From positions 3,376,501 to 3,440,500 of the forward strand of contig CP071065.1 in assembly GCA_017164015.1 (NCBI GenBank): 64,000 nt of DNA, written 5' to 3'. A program made the translations under genes and the position numbers. Within the stretch, counting starts at the first letter, position 1; each line of letters starts with the position of its first letter. This document shows, piece after piece, positions 18,877 to 27,815 of the stretch. Below the pieces are notes generated by a model. That model did not search any database. It was not told where the DNA came from and saw nothing but the letters and a program-made list of their open reading frames with translations. This stretch comes from Nostoc sp. UHCC 0702 (GTDB lineage: Bacteria > Cyanobacteriota > Cyanobacteriia > Cyanobacteriales > Nostocaceae).

Positions 18877-19602
18877 ATGTTCAACAACCAAACAAAACAT
18901 GCAACAAAGCATCTAGATGCAGCTGGAGGTAAGTATTTAACTGCATTTCAGCGGAAACTACTCCTAGAAAGTTTACAAAAAAGTTTACCTGAATCTTACC
19001 GCCAACGAATTGAAATTATGTTATTGGGAGATGAAGGAAAAACTCAAACTGAAATTTGTCAAATATTGGGCTGTTGTGCAGCAACAGTAAGACATTGGAT
19101 GCATATAGCCAAGACTGGAATGGCACATCAATGGCAGGATTGTCCAATTGGTCGCCCCAAGACCGTAAATGAGCAGTACTCGGAACGTTTGAAAGAACTA
19201 GTTAGCAGTAGTCCTCGCGATCATGGTTATTGTTTTCGGCGGTGGACAACTACCTGGCTTGGAAAACATTTGGCCAAAGAATTTGGAATTGAGGTGAGCG
19301 ATCGCCATATTAAGCGACTGCTCAAACAAATGGGGTTATCCACGCTACCAAAACCGAGTAGGGCTGAAGAAAACCGCAATCAGCAAACTCAGAATGCCAA
19401 GATTTTAATTGATGACCTCAAACCGGCAACTATTCCCGATGATGCTGATTTTTTGCCGATAAACTTTGCAAAATTAGGAACATATTCTGAAATTCATGGC
19501 ACAGGATTTATCTGCTCAGTTGCTGACTCCAGAACAGTTCAACAATATTCTGGGGTATTCTCTTTCCCCAGCGGAATATCAACACTGTCTTCAACAAGTT
19601 AA
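18877..19602 (+). CDS. HTH protein (IS630-transposase-like DNA-binding domain)
   Basis: The 241-aa product has an N-terminal homeodomain-like HTH (about 40-85; GKTQTEICQILGCCAATVRHWM) and a second winged-helix-like part (about 100-165; VSDRHIKRLLKQMGLS). Both resemble the DNA-binding half of IS630-type transposases, but no DDE catalytic domain follows. It may be a domesticated transposase fragment acting as a regulator of the export genes downstream, or simply a remnant. Its last 35 codons overlap, in another frame, the start of the ABC transporter gene, and that tail looks unnatural (Ser-rich), so the original stop may have been lost. No strong ribosome-binding site precedes the ATG. Confidence 0.6.
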   Translation: MFNNQTKHATKHLDAAGGKYLTAFQRKLLLESLQKSLPESYRQRIEIMLLGDEGKTQTEICQILGCCAATVRHWMHIAKTGMAHQWQDCPIGRPKTVNEQYSERLKELVSSSPRDHGYCFRRWTTTWLGKHLAKEFGIEVSDRHIKRLLKQMGLSTLPKPSRAEENRNQQTQNAKILIDDLKPATIPDDADFLPINFAKLGTYSEIHGTGFICSVADSRTVQQYSGVFSFPSGISTLSSTS

Positions 19603-22225
19603 ATTCCTCAACCCAAAAGTCGGCAAATTCTGGCAAGGAACTGATGCCGAAGCAGGGATTTATATTGCGATCGCTGGTAAGGTAAGGTTACTAGATCAGG
19701 CCGATGAGTTAATCGCCACTTTAGAGCTAGGGGAATCATTTGGAGAGTTTACCTTATTCCCAGATGCACAATTACAGCCCTATGGCGCTAGAGCTTCACT
19801 AAACTTGCAACTGTGCTTTGTGCCGGGTGAGGTGTTGTTGCCATTAATGGCTAAATACCCCCAAATTCAGGAACATTTGTGGAATAAGGCGCTATCTCGT
19901 AATCCCCGACAGGTGCTACCAGATATCTCGCCAATCAGATCACCTGCATCAGATACAAAACATAAACTCGAAATTTTGTCAAGTCCGGCGGATCTGCCAG
20001 ACCAAAAAAAGATTAACAAAGCCTATTTTCCTAATCCCACTCAAAAAGTCGGGCATTTATGGCAGCAGGTAACACGGCGCTATCCATTTTTTGCACAACA
20101 GAGTGGATCTGACTGCGGTGCAGCTTGTTTGGTGATGGTATCTCGCTATTGGGGGAAACGCTTTAGTGTGAATCGCTTGCGAGATATCGCCAATGTAGAC
20201 CGCAATGGTGCATCCTTGCGCGGGCTATTAACGGCTGCAGAAAGTATTGGCTTTGCTGCACGACCTGTAAAGGCAAGTCTTCAGCAGTTAGCAAAGCAAA
20301 AATTGCCAGCTATTGTTCACTGGGAAGGCAAGCATTACATTGTTGTCTACGAAATTACGCCTAAACAGGTGATTGTAGCCGACCCCGCCATTGGACAACG
20401 CAGCCTCAGCCACGCGGAATTTAAAGCGAATTGGACTGGTTACACATTGTTGCTGCAACCGACAGCTATGTTAAAGGATGCCAAAGAGACATCAACACCG
20501 TTTTGGCAATTCTTTGAGCTGATTAAGCCTCACTCTTTGGTGATGCTGGAGGTGTTTATTGCTTCCATATTTATCCAGATATTTGGACTGATTACTCCCT
20601 TATTTACCCAATTAATTTTAGACCGCGTGGTAGTGCAGCGATCGGAACTCACCTTAACAGCGGTAGGGTTGGGGTTGCTGATGTTTAACCTGTTTCGGGT
20701 GGCGATGATGGGGTTGCGGCAATATCTGCTCGACCACACAGCTAATAGAGTAGACTTAGCACTGATTGTTGGGTTTATTCGCCATACTCTACGCTTACCC
20801 TTGAGTTTCTTCGAGTCGCGTTATGTCGGGGATATTATCTCTCGTGTCCAAGAAAACCGCAAAATTCAACGCTTTCTTGCTGGCGAGGCTTTGTCTATCC
20901 TGCTAGATTTATTCACCGTCTTTATCTATGTGGGATTGATGTTTTGGTATAGTTGGCAAATGGCGTTATTAGCGTTGTTAATTATTCCACCTTTTGCTTT
21001 ATTAGCGCTCATTGCCACACCTTTCTTACAAAGAATTTCTAGAGAAATTTTTAATGCTGTTGCTCAGGAAAGTAGTTACCTAATTGAAGCCCTAACTGGT
21101 GTCCGAACAGTCAAAGCTACAGCAGTGGAGCAAACAGTACGTTGGCATTGGGAAGAGTTATTAAATAAAGAGATCAAAACAAACTTTTCTGGGCAAATTA
21201 TTAACAATCGGTTGCAAATATTTAGCAATACAATTCAAGCGCTGATGACTACAGGTTTGCTGTGGTTTGGTGCGTATCAAGTGATTCACAATCAATTAAC
21301 TATTGGGCAACTAGTGGCATTTAATATGCTGTTAGGTAATATTATTACGCCCTTTCAACGCTTAACTGTATTATGGAATCAGTTGCAGGAAGTCGTCATT
21401 GCTATAGAACGTATTAATGATGTAATAGATACAGAACCAGAAGAGGATTTACATTACCAAGCACGGCAAAACTTACCACGTTTTCAGGGACATATTCGCT
21501 TTGAAAATGTCACATTTCGCTATCATCCAGAAAGTGATATTAATATCTTAGAGAATCTCAGTTTTGAAGTGAAACCAGGTCAAATTGTCGCATTAGTGGG
21601 GCGTAGTGGTTCAGGAAAAACTACCATTTCTAAGTTGATTTTGGGGTTATATCCTCCTACAGATGGCAAAATATTAATTGATGGACAAGATATTACCAGT
21701 ATTTCCTTACGTTCTTTGCGTCAGCACGCTGGAGTAGTTGATCAAGACACCTTTTTGTTTGGTGGTACAATTCGGGAAAACATTAGCTTAGGGCATCCTG
21801 GGGCAACTTTAGAAGAAGTAATTGAGGTAGGAAAACTAGCGGGTGCTGATGAGTTTATTAAAAAGTTACCAATGGGATATGAAACCCAAATTGGTGAAGG
21901 TGGAGGTTTGTTATCTGGGGGACAGCGACAGCGAATAGCTATTGCCAGAGCCTTATTAGGTAATCCTCGCTTATTAATTTTTGATGAGGCAACTTCCCAT
22001 TTAGACACCGAATCAGAGAGAATTATACAGCAAAATTTGAATAAAATTCTTCAGGGAAGAACGACATTAATAATTGCTCATCGTCTTTCCACTGTGCGGA
22101 ATGCTGACTTGATTTTGGTCTTGGATAAGGGTGTGTTAATTGAGAGCGGAACTCATGAGCAATTGATGGCGAAGCGGGGACATTATTTCTATTTGAATCA
22201 ACAACAATTGCAAGGAATAGGGTGA
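19496..22225 (+). CDS. C39-peptidase ABC exporter (PCAT, HetC-like) with cNMP-like N-domain
   Basis: A 909-aa inner-membrane exporter that cleaves leader peptides after a double glycine and exports the product. In order: a cyclic-nucleotide-binding-like domain (about 40-130; GESFGEFTLFPD), a C39 peptidase with Cys207 (QSGSDCGAACL), His280 and Asp296, about six membrane segments (345-620), and an ATPase with the Walker A GRSGSGKTT (about 701), signature LSGGQRQR (about 806) and Walker B LLIFDEATSHLD. The N-terminal domain is also seen in Anabaena HetC-type exporters. Three precursors with GG leader ends lie close by (24805-24984, 29613-29945, 30493-30726). It is followed by an HlyD gene after 53 bases, so the pair should form a type I secretion unit. 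Confidence 0.93.
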   Translation: MAQDLSAQLLTPEQFNNILGYSLSPAEYQHCLQQVKFLNPKVGKFWQGTDAEAGIYIAIAGKVRLLDQADELIATLELGESFGEFTLFPDAQLQPYGARASLNLQLCFVPGEVLLPLMAKYPQIQEHLWNKALSRNPRQVLPDISPIRSPASDTKHKLEILSSPADLPDQKKINKAYFPNPTQKVGHLWQQVTRRYPFFAQQSGSDCGAACLVMVSRYWGKRFSVNRLRDIANVDRNGASLRGLLTAAESIGFAARPVKASLQQLAKQKLPAIVHWEGKHYIVVYEITPKQVIVADPAIGQRSLSHAEFKANWTGYTLLLQPTAMLKDAKETSTPFWQFFELIKPHSLVMLEVFIASIFIQIFGLITPLFTQLILDRVVVQRSELTLTAVGLGLLMFNLFRVAMMGLRQYLLDHTANRVDLALIVGFIRHTLRLPLSFFESRYVGDIISRVQENRKIQRFLAGEALSILLDLFTVFIYVGLMFWYSWQMALLALLIIPPFALLALIATPFLQRISREIFNAVAQESSYLIEALTGVRTVKATAVEQTVRWHWEELLNKEIKTNFSGQIINNRLQIFSNTIQALMTTGLLWFGAYQVIHNQLTIGQLVAFNMLLGNIITPFQRLTVLWNQLQEVVIAIERINDVIDTEPEEDLHYQARQNLPRFQGHIRFENVTFRYHPESDINILENLSFEVKPGQIVALVGRSGSGKTTISKLILGLYPPTDGKILIDGQDITSISLRSLRQHAGVVDQDTFLFGGTIRENISLGHPGATLEEVIEVGKLAGADEFIKKLPMGYETQIGEGGGLLSGGQRQRIAIARALLGNPRLLIFDEATSHLDTESERIIQQNLNKILQGRTTLIIAHRLSTVRNADLILVLDKGVLIESGTHEQLMAKRGHYFYLNQQQLQGIG

Positions 22226-22278
22226 ATAGCTAAGACTAAGTAACTATTTACTCATAACTAATCCAAAGTCCAAAATCG

Positions 22279-23814
22279 ATGTCAGTAAAAATTATGCCAG
22301 ATACATTGAATGGAAGAGTTTCTCAAGCAACACCAGAAGATATATTGCATCAGGAAACTTTAGCTTTGCTACCAGTTAAATCAACTGATGATTGGTCTGA
22401 TATAACCAAAGAAACGCTTGATGCTTTACCCCAGGTTTGGACAAGAGGATTATTATATTTATTAGTATTATTTGTATCTATATTTTTACCTTGGGCAATG
22501 CTATCTAAAGTAGATGAAACTGGTACAGCTAAAGGACGAATTGAGCCTAAAGAAAAAACAATTAGGCTCGATGCTGCTGTGGCAGGAACTATTGCTGAAA
22601 TTATGGTTAAAGAAGGTGATTTTGTTAAAGCTGGGCAAAGTTTATTATTATTAGAATCAGAATTAGTGAGAACAGAATTGCAGCAGACACAAGATAAATT
22701 AGAAGGTGAATTAAATCGACTGAGCCAGCTAAACTCATCTAAAAATCAGTTGCTTGTATCCTTAGCTACTCAAGAGCAACAGAATCAATTTCAACAGTTA
22801 GAAAAACAGGCGCAAATTGATCAAGCTCGACAAAATATTAATACTTTAAAAAATTCTTATGAATTACAAAAGCAAGAAAAATTATCTCAAGTCAATCAAG
22901 TACGGCAAACTCTTGCATATCATCAAACTACTAGTAAGTTAGTTGAGAGTACGTTGGTAAGTTCCCGGCGGGAAGTTGAACGTTATAACAAGCTAAAACA
23001 GTCAGGAATTGTTTCTGAAATTAATGTTGTAGAAAAAGAAGATTTAGCTAAGGAAAGACAAAAAATATATGAGCAAACTAAATCAGATATTGAGCAGGCT
23101 AAATTAAGTTTGGTAGAACAAAAAAGTAGTTATGAGCGGAACATTCGCCAATTTAACGCAGATATTGAGCAGGCTGAGTTGAGATTAAAAGAACAGGAAA
23201 GAAGTTATCAAACCTTGACACGTTCTGGTCAGCTAGCTGTACTAAAAATTGAAGAACAACAAAAAACTTTAGAAACAGAAATTACTTCCCTCAAGGCAGA
23301 AATTGCTCAGACGAAAAGGCAAATTGAATCATTAAAATTTCAGTTGACACAACGAGAGATCAAAGCTACTGTCAGTGGTAGACTGTTTCAGTTCCCTATT
23401 GAAAAAGCTGGTGCTGTCGTACAATCGGGAACAATGCTAGCAGAAATTGCACCCCTAAATTCGCCTTTAATAATTCGCGCACAAATGGCAAGTAGCGAAA
23501 GTGGTTCTTTGCGGACAGGATTGCCAGTCAAATTAAAATTTGATGCTTATCCTTTTCAAGATTATGGAGTTATCTCAGGTGAATTAATTCAAATTTCTCC
23601 TACTACTACAGAGATAGATACTTCTAACGGAAAAGTAGCAGCTTATAACTTAGATATTTCTTTAAAACAGAATTGTATTCCCTCTAGTAGTAAGTGTATT
23701 CCTTTGCGTCCAGGGGATACCGCAACAGCTGAAGTGATTGTGCGTCAGCGCAGAATTATTGATTTTCTACTTGATCCGTTTAAGAAATTGCAGCAAGGAG
23801 GGGTGAAATTATAG
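22279..23814 (+). CDS. HlyD-family periplasmic adaptor
   Basis: A 511-aa membrane-fusion protein that links the ABC exporter to an outer-membrane channel. A single membrane anchor lies at about 55-75 (LLYLLVLFVSIFLPWAM), followed by a biotinyl-lipoyl-like half (IAEIMVKEGDFVKAGQ), a long Gln/Glu/Lys-rich coiled coil (about 125-355), the second lipoyl half (ATVSGRLFQFPIEKAGAVV) and a beta-barrel with LRPGDTATAEVIVRQRR near the end. It is 53 bases downstream of the exporter gene. The TolC-like channel is not in the window. Confidence 0.92.
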   Translation: MSVKIMPDTLNGRVSQATPEDILHQETLALLPVKSTDDWSDITKETLDALPQVWTRGLLYLLVLFVSIFLPWAMLSKVDETGTAKGRIEPKEKTIRLDAAVAGTIAEIMVKEGDFVKAGQSLLLLESELVRTELQQTQDKLEGELNRLSQLNSSKNQLLVSLATQEQQNQFQQLEKQAQIDQARQNINTLKNSYELQKQEKLSQVNQVRQTLAYHQTTSKLVESTLVSSRREVERYNKLKQSGIVSEINVVEKEDLAKERQKIYEQTKSDIEQAKLSLVEQKSSYERNIRQFNADIEQAELRLKEQERSYQTLTRSGQLAVLKIEEQQKTLETEITSLKAEIAQTKRQIESLKFQLTQREIKATVSGRLFQFPIEKAGAVVQSGTMLAEIAPLNSPLIIRAQMASSESGSLRTGLPVKLKFDAYPFQDYGVISGELIQISPTTTEIDTSNGKVAAYNLDISLKQNCIPSSSKCIPLRPGDTATAEVIVRQRRIIDFLLDPFKKLQQGGVKL

Positions 23815-23951
23815 AAAACCTCGCCCCATTCTCTACATCCGCAGCAGATGAAAATTAGAAATTTAGAAACTGTAGATGTCAAGTCTCTAAATACAGCTAA
23901 TAAGTCATGTTCTCATGTTTAATTTTACTAATTAAATTTCGGATAAATATC

Positions 23952-24686
23952 ATGTCACAATCTATCATCATTACCAACGAAGATATTCTTCACGAAGTTA
24001 AAGTATCTTGTAAAATTCCTGAAATAGTTGAGCAAATTATTACTAAGAAGGTGATTATAGCAGCGGCTGAAGAGGCTGGAATCAAAGTAGAGGTTGAGGA
24101 ACTTCAGAAAGCAGCAGACCAAATACGGTTAGCGAATAAACTGGATAGTGCTGATGATACCTGGAAATGGTTAGAGAAACATGGTTTGTCTATAGATGAT
24201 TTTGAAGAAATAACTTACATAAGTCTCATTTCTGGAAAATTAGCTAACTATCTTTTCGCTGATAAAGTTGAACCCTATTTTTTTGAAAACCAACTAGATT
24301 ATGTTGGTGTGGTGATGTATGAAGTTGTTCTGGATGATGAAGATTTAGCCCTAGAACTTTTCTATGCGATTAAGGAAGGTGAGACGAGTTTCTATGATGT
24401 TGCTCACAAATACATTCGGGATATAGAATTGCGGCGTCAAGGGGGATATTTGGGAATACTGCGTCGCCGAGATTTAAAACCAGAGATTTCTGCTGCTGTT
24501 TTTACTGCTAAACCGCCACAAGTTTTTAAACCAATTGTGACATCTAAGGGAGTACATCTGATTTTATTAGAGGAACTAATTCAGCCAGACCTAAATGAAA
24601 AACTCCGCACAAATATCATTTCAAACTTGTTCTCTCACTGGCTTAATCAACAAGTTGAACATTCTGAAGTAATTCAAAGTTTTTAA
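23952..24686 (+). CDS. Parvulin-type peptidyl-prolyl isomerase (SurA-like)
   Basis: The 244-aa protein has a helical SurA_N-like half (about 10-105) and a PpiC/rotamase half (about 110-215) with QGGYLGILRRRDLKPEIS and PIVTSKGVHLILLEE. No signal peptide is visible, so it is probably cytoplasmic or leaves by another route. I chose the ATG at 23952 (MSQSIIITNEDIL); an earlier in-frame ATG at 23907 adds a short unlikely extension. Such isomerases recur beside HlyD genes in cyanobacterial peptide-export loci and may hold Pro-rich substrates unfolded for export. Two of the local precursor cores are rich in proline, which fits. The gene is followed by a strong hairpin (24741-24778). Confidence 0.85.
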   Translation: MSQSIIITNEDILHEVKVSCKIPEIVEQIITKKVIIAAAEEAGIKVEVEELQKAADQIRLANKLDSADDTWKWLEKHGLSIDDFEEITYISLISGKLANYLFADKVEPYFFENQLDYVGVVMYEVVLDDEDLALELFYAIKEGETSFYDVAHKYIRDIELRRQGGYLGILRRRDLKPEISAAVFTAKPPQVFKPIVTSKGVHLILLEELIQPDLNEKLRTNIISNLFSHWLNQQVEHSEVIQSF

Positions 24687-24740
24687 CAACATAGTTATTC
24701 ATCTCTCAACTTGACTATCAAAATAATTTATCACTGCTAA

Positions 24741-24778
24741 AAAATACCTGCATCTTAATTTTAAAATGCAGGTATTTT
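24741..24778. terminator. Bidirectional hairpin terminator
   Basis: AAAATACCTGCAT (24741-24753) and its perfect complement (24766-24778) form a 13-bp stem with a 12-base loop, with A/T-rich flanks on both sides. It lies between the convergent isomerase gene (+) and the 59-aa precursor gene (-) and can serve both. Confidence 0.8.
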
Positions 24779-24804
24779 AACTTTAAATTATTAAAAGAGC
24801 CAAT

Positions 24805-24984
24805 CTACAGCCATCCCTTAGAAACCGCATAGCCAACAGCGAAACCAGCAACAAACAACGTGGGAGTGATACCACCTTTAGTGATATCCAGTTCGCTATC
24901 AGTTAAATCACTCATAAAGCTTTCAGAACCATCGAACAATTCAGCACCAGCAGGACGTAATTCAGAGATGACAATATTAGCCAT
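24805..24984 (-). CDS. RiPP precursor peptide, 59 aa, double-glycine leader
   Basis: The peptide begins MANIVISELRPAGAELFDGS, continues ESFMSDLTDSELDITKGG, and ends with a core of ITPTLFVAGFAVGYAVSKGWL. The acidic, helical leader with a hydrophobic stretch and a final Gly-Gly is the classic substrate of C39-peptidase exporters such as the one at 19496-22225. The core is hydrophobic, small and Gly/Ala-rich, like bacteriocin cores, with two Thr, one Ser and no Cys. The leader is unrelated to the Nif11 leader at 29613-29945. An AAGTAGG ribosome-binding stretch lies upstream. It is expressed apart from the modification operon, since a terminator-like hairpin and 500 AT-rich bases separate them. 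Confidence 0.8.
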   Translation of the reverse strand: MANIVISELRPAGAELFDGSESFMSDLTDSELDITKGGITPTLFVAGFAVGYAVSKGWL

Positions 24985-25483
24985 TTTTTACCTACTTTTA
25001 AATCAATTGTTTGTAGTTGAGATGAGACTTTAAATCGCCTTATCTCATTACTATAATCTGTGATTTGCTCTATTAATTCAACTGATTATTAACGCATAAT
25101 AGTGACATAAATAATTCATTTTATAACTATTTTCAACAACCTTAAGCTGAGCAATGTTCATATACATTTCTGATTTGTTTGCTGAATACGTGAAAAAACA
25201 ATTTGAGAATGAGATCCAAATTAAATAATTACAAATAAGAATAATTTTTTGATTAAATTTTAACACAAATTATAAGTTAACTAGATAACCACCATTTGTT
25301 GTTAATTTTTAAAAGAGTGTAATAGAAGCCAATTATAGAAATAGAGTAAATTTAAAAGATCTAAAACTAAAACATTTATGTCACAATCAATTTAAAATTT
25401 GAGTAAAAAATATAAAAAAATCAGCACAACAGGAATCTTGTGCTGAAAAATAAAATTATCAATTAATCACAAATATATTCTTA
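24985..25483. other. AT-rich gap, promoter of the 59-aa precursor
   Basis: No gene is supported. A 62-codon frame at 25078-25266 on the minus strand has no ribosome-binding site or family resemblance. The region should contain the promoter of the precursor gene at its left end and the terminator of the modification operon at its right end (25413-25450). Confidence 0.5.
25413..25450 (-). terminator. Terminator of the RiPP modification operon
   Basis: CAGCACAA (25422-25429) pairs with TTGTGCTG (25438-25445) over an 8-base loop. On the minus strand the stem is followed by a run of T, the form of an intrinsic terminator just after the HopA1-family gene. Confidence 0.75.
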
Positions 25484-26581
25484 TCAGTAGTCCTCTAACC
25501 GCCTGTAAATATCCTCCGAATTAGCATTCAAATAAACACGCTGCAAATCAATCTTTAAAGTAGAAAATTGCTCACAAATAGTTTGCATCCGTCCTTCAGG
25601 TGAATCATTTCTTTGATACCAAGCCTTTAACAACCCATTGGCTACAATTTGACAGCGATTCATCCCAAAACTTTCTTTTTCAACAAACTTTAGCTCTGGT
25701 TCTTCTGCCAACCCTAACCCTGGTGCAAGCTGCATTGTAAATAGAGGAATTTCTGAGTGAAAATGCACTTTCTTTTCCCTATATATAACCTGCAAAACTT
25801 GGCTAACTACCTCATAATCGCTTTTATCAAAATACAACACCCCTGAATCGTATCGTTCATACTCCTTGGGATTGTACAACACCTTAAAACTAAAAGGAAT
25901 TGCTAACTCATTCAAGTGCTGTGTCAAACTCTCCATAACTACCACAGCACCTTCAGGAGTTAAATTGAAATATATTCGTACTGTTAGTGACTGATTTTTT
26001 GTATCTTGAAAACGAGTGAATCCGCCATTACCCACAGCCATATAAAAGCCATTTTGAATTCTGTTTTTAGGCAAACGAATAGCTACTGAATCACCTATTA
26101 AAGCAGCTTTTTCAATAGATTTAAGATGTTTATTTCGCTGAATATGCAGCCTCAAACCACCATTGCTAACTACTAAACTACCATCAGGTTCTTCTTTAAT
26201 AACAGACCAACCAGAATCAAAATAACCCTCTCCACAATTACTTTTATGCAATCGTTCATAAAATCCGACATCTACCCCCAAAAAAGTATTATTTTCCAAA
26301 TTTAGGGCTAAACCATTTCCTTCCCCATCTAGCGCCAATGCACTTTGCATCGAGCCATTGTAATAGATGCCATAAAGAAAAGTTCGCAGTTGCAAACTCA
26401 GATATTTTTGCTGCATTGAGGCTGGCAATTTCTGAAAACGCTCAACTGCTTCAACTGGTAATTCTAAGAGTTTGTAATCTGGATGATGGATGGAGAAATC
26501 AGATTTAATCTCAACTTTCTGAACAATATCTTCTAGGGCTTCTAGTAATTGTACAGTTAAAGTAGTCTCTAATAATTGCAT
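25484..26581 (-). CDS. HopA1-family protein (class V lanthipeptide LanY-like lyase)
   Basis: The 365-aa protein has the features of the HopA1 family, first known from a Pseudomonas type III effector: an N-terminal helical part, FLGVDVGFYERLHKSNCGEGYFDSGW, YMAVGNGGF, VRIYFNLTPEGAVVVM, and a conserved C-terminal APGLGLAEEP stretch with FGMNRCQIVANGL. In class V lanthipeptide clusters (lexapeptide, cacaoidin) a HopA1-family protein acts with an APH-fold kinase to dehydrate Ser/Thr, presumably by eliminating phosphate. Here the kinase gene lies 25 bases upstream on the same strand, so the same division of labour is likely. Secretion as an effector is unlikely in this context. It is the last gene of the operon, before the terminator at 25413-25450. 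Confidence 0.75.
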   Translation of the reverse strand: MQLLETTLTVQLLEALEDIVQKVEIKSDFSIHHPDYKLLELPVEAVERFQKLPASMQQKYLSLQLRTFLYGIYYNGSMQSALALDGEGNGLALNLENNTFLGVDVGFYERLHKSNCGEGYFDSGWSVIKEEPDGSLVVSNGGLRLHIQRNKHLKSIEKAALIGDSVAIRLPKNRIQNGFYMAVGNGGFTRFQDTKNQSLTVRIYFNLTPEGAVVVMESLTQHLNELAIPFSFKVLYNPKEYERYDSGVLYFDKSDYEVVSQVLQVIYREKKVHFHSEIPLFTMQLAPGLGLAEEPELKFVEKESFGMNRCQIVANGLLKAWYQRNDSPEGRMQTICEQFSTLKIDLQRVYLNANSEDIYRRLEDY

Positions 26582-26606
26582 AATTATTTATTAATAACGA
26601 AATGAC

Positions 26607-27767
26607 TTAAGCAGCTGAAGCACTCAAGCGAACTAATTCAACACTAGCCGCACCAAAAATCGTTGGTATTGATTGTACAGGACGGCATAATAATGCCTTA
26701 GCAACCTGAAGCATAGCAATTCCCATATTGCCAAAAGACTTATCATGTTGAATCATCGCCTGAATCTGTTGAATTAGAGAAAAACCTGTAAATTGCACTA
26801 CACGCTGCAAAAAATCAGAGCGATGTTCTAAAATTTTTGGAAAAGTGTTTAAATAAGCCTGAGTTAATGTAGCAATTGAAGGCTGAAGCAGTTCTAAAGG
26901 TGTTATCGCCAAGCGTAGGGACTCTTCAATAGTCAAAGAATTACTGATAACCAAGCTACCCAGCCAGATTTGCACATAACTACCAATAAGTGTTCCCAAA
27001 TCAAAAGCTGGGTCTCCCCAAGCGGAACGTTCCCAATCAATTAGTCGTATAATATTATTAGTGGAATCCTGCCAATCTTTATACAGCAGAATATTATTCA
27101 ACTTTAAATCATTCTGGGTGAGGCAAGAAAGAGTTATAGAATTACCCAATTCAGCTATAGCTTCTCCTAAACTATTATAACGTTGATAGAGAACAAAAAA
27201 CTTTAACCCCTCATCAGGAACTAAACCAAAAATTTCTGGTTCAACCCGTTCTAAACTCCGAATTGAATGTGTTAATTGATTAGTCATTAAATTATTTGAA
27301 TTCTCAGAAAAAAAATCCTGATATTCTTGGTGGTTGAAAGTATCACGATGGATAGTTCCTAAAATACTGCCAATTGCTGTAGCAACTTGTGTAGGAAAAC
27401 TTTTTTGCTGCGTGTAGAAATCCATCAATTCTTGATAATCATCCAAATATCTGGAAACAATTATGGAATTCTCAGCATCAAAATGCAGCACCTCTGGCAA
27501 AAATGAGCGATAGTTATCAACTTCTGGAAATCGCTGTAAAAATTCTTGAATGCGCCATTCAGCCAAGAATTCACCAGCCGCTTTCCCCTCCTGGTTGTAT
27601 CGTTCCTGTTTCACCAGCAGCTTACGGCTACCTGACAAATTCAGTAATAAATTAAAATTTTTAGCTGGGAGCGGTTCTAGTTTACTAGGAGGTTGTTCAG
27701 ACTGATTGCATAATCCCTGTGCAATTAAATAATCAAAAACATTATGGGAATTTAAGATAAATGTCAT
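26607..27767 (-). CDS. APH-fold phosphotransferase (class V LanK-like kinase)
   Basis: A 386-aa kinase of the aminoglycoside/choline phosphotransferase fold. An ATP-lysine candidate is Lys53 (LLVKQER). The catalytic loop is TQNDLKLNNIL with Asp220 and Asn225; the usual His before the Asp (HxD) is Asn. The metal-binding motif is LIDWERSAWGDP with Asp244. The ATG at 27767 was chosen over a TTG 27 bases upstream. Antibiotic phosphotransferases are shorter and stand alone, whereas this gene is coupled to a HopA1 gene, the pair that phosphorylates and dehydrates Ser/Thr in class V lanthipeptides. The peptide substrate is inferred; the 77-aa and 59-aa precursors have suitable Ser and Thr. Confidence 0.75.
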   Translation of the reverse strand: MTFILNSHNVFDYLIAQGLCNQSEQPPSKLEPLPAKNFNLLLNLSGSRKLLVKQERYNQEGKAAGEFLAEWRIQEFLQRFPEVDNYRSFLPEVLHFDAENSIIVSRYLDDYQELMDFYTQQKSFPTQVATAIGSILGTIHRDTFNHQEYQDFFSENSNNLMTNQLTHSIRSLERVEPEIFGLVPDEGLKFFVLYQRYNSLGEAIAELGNSITLSCLTQNDLKLNNILLYKDWQDSTNNIIRLIDWERSAWGDPAFDLGTLIGSYVQIWLGSLVISNSLTIEESLRLAITPLELLQPSIATLTQAYLNTFPKILEHRSDFLQRVVQFTGFSLIQQIQAMIQHDKSFGNMGIAMLQVAKALLCRPVQSIPTIFGAASVELVRLSASAA

Positions 27768-27815
27768 AATTTCATTTTTGAATGTATCAAGCAATTTTTA
27801 CATTAAACAACTAAA

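Noticed and set aside
25078..25266. 62-codon frame in the AT-rich gap beside the 59-aa precursor
   Set aside because: No ribosome-binding site, no GG end, and low-complexity, hydrophobic start typical of chance AT-rich frames.
25484..27794. Calling the locus a true lanthipeptide cluster
   Set aside because: No Cys occurs in any of the three cores and no LanX-type cyclase was recognised, so rings cannot be claimed; only dehydration is suggested.
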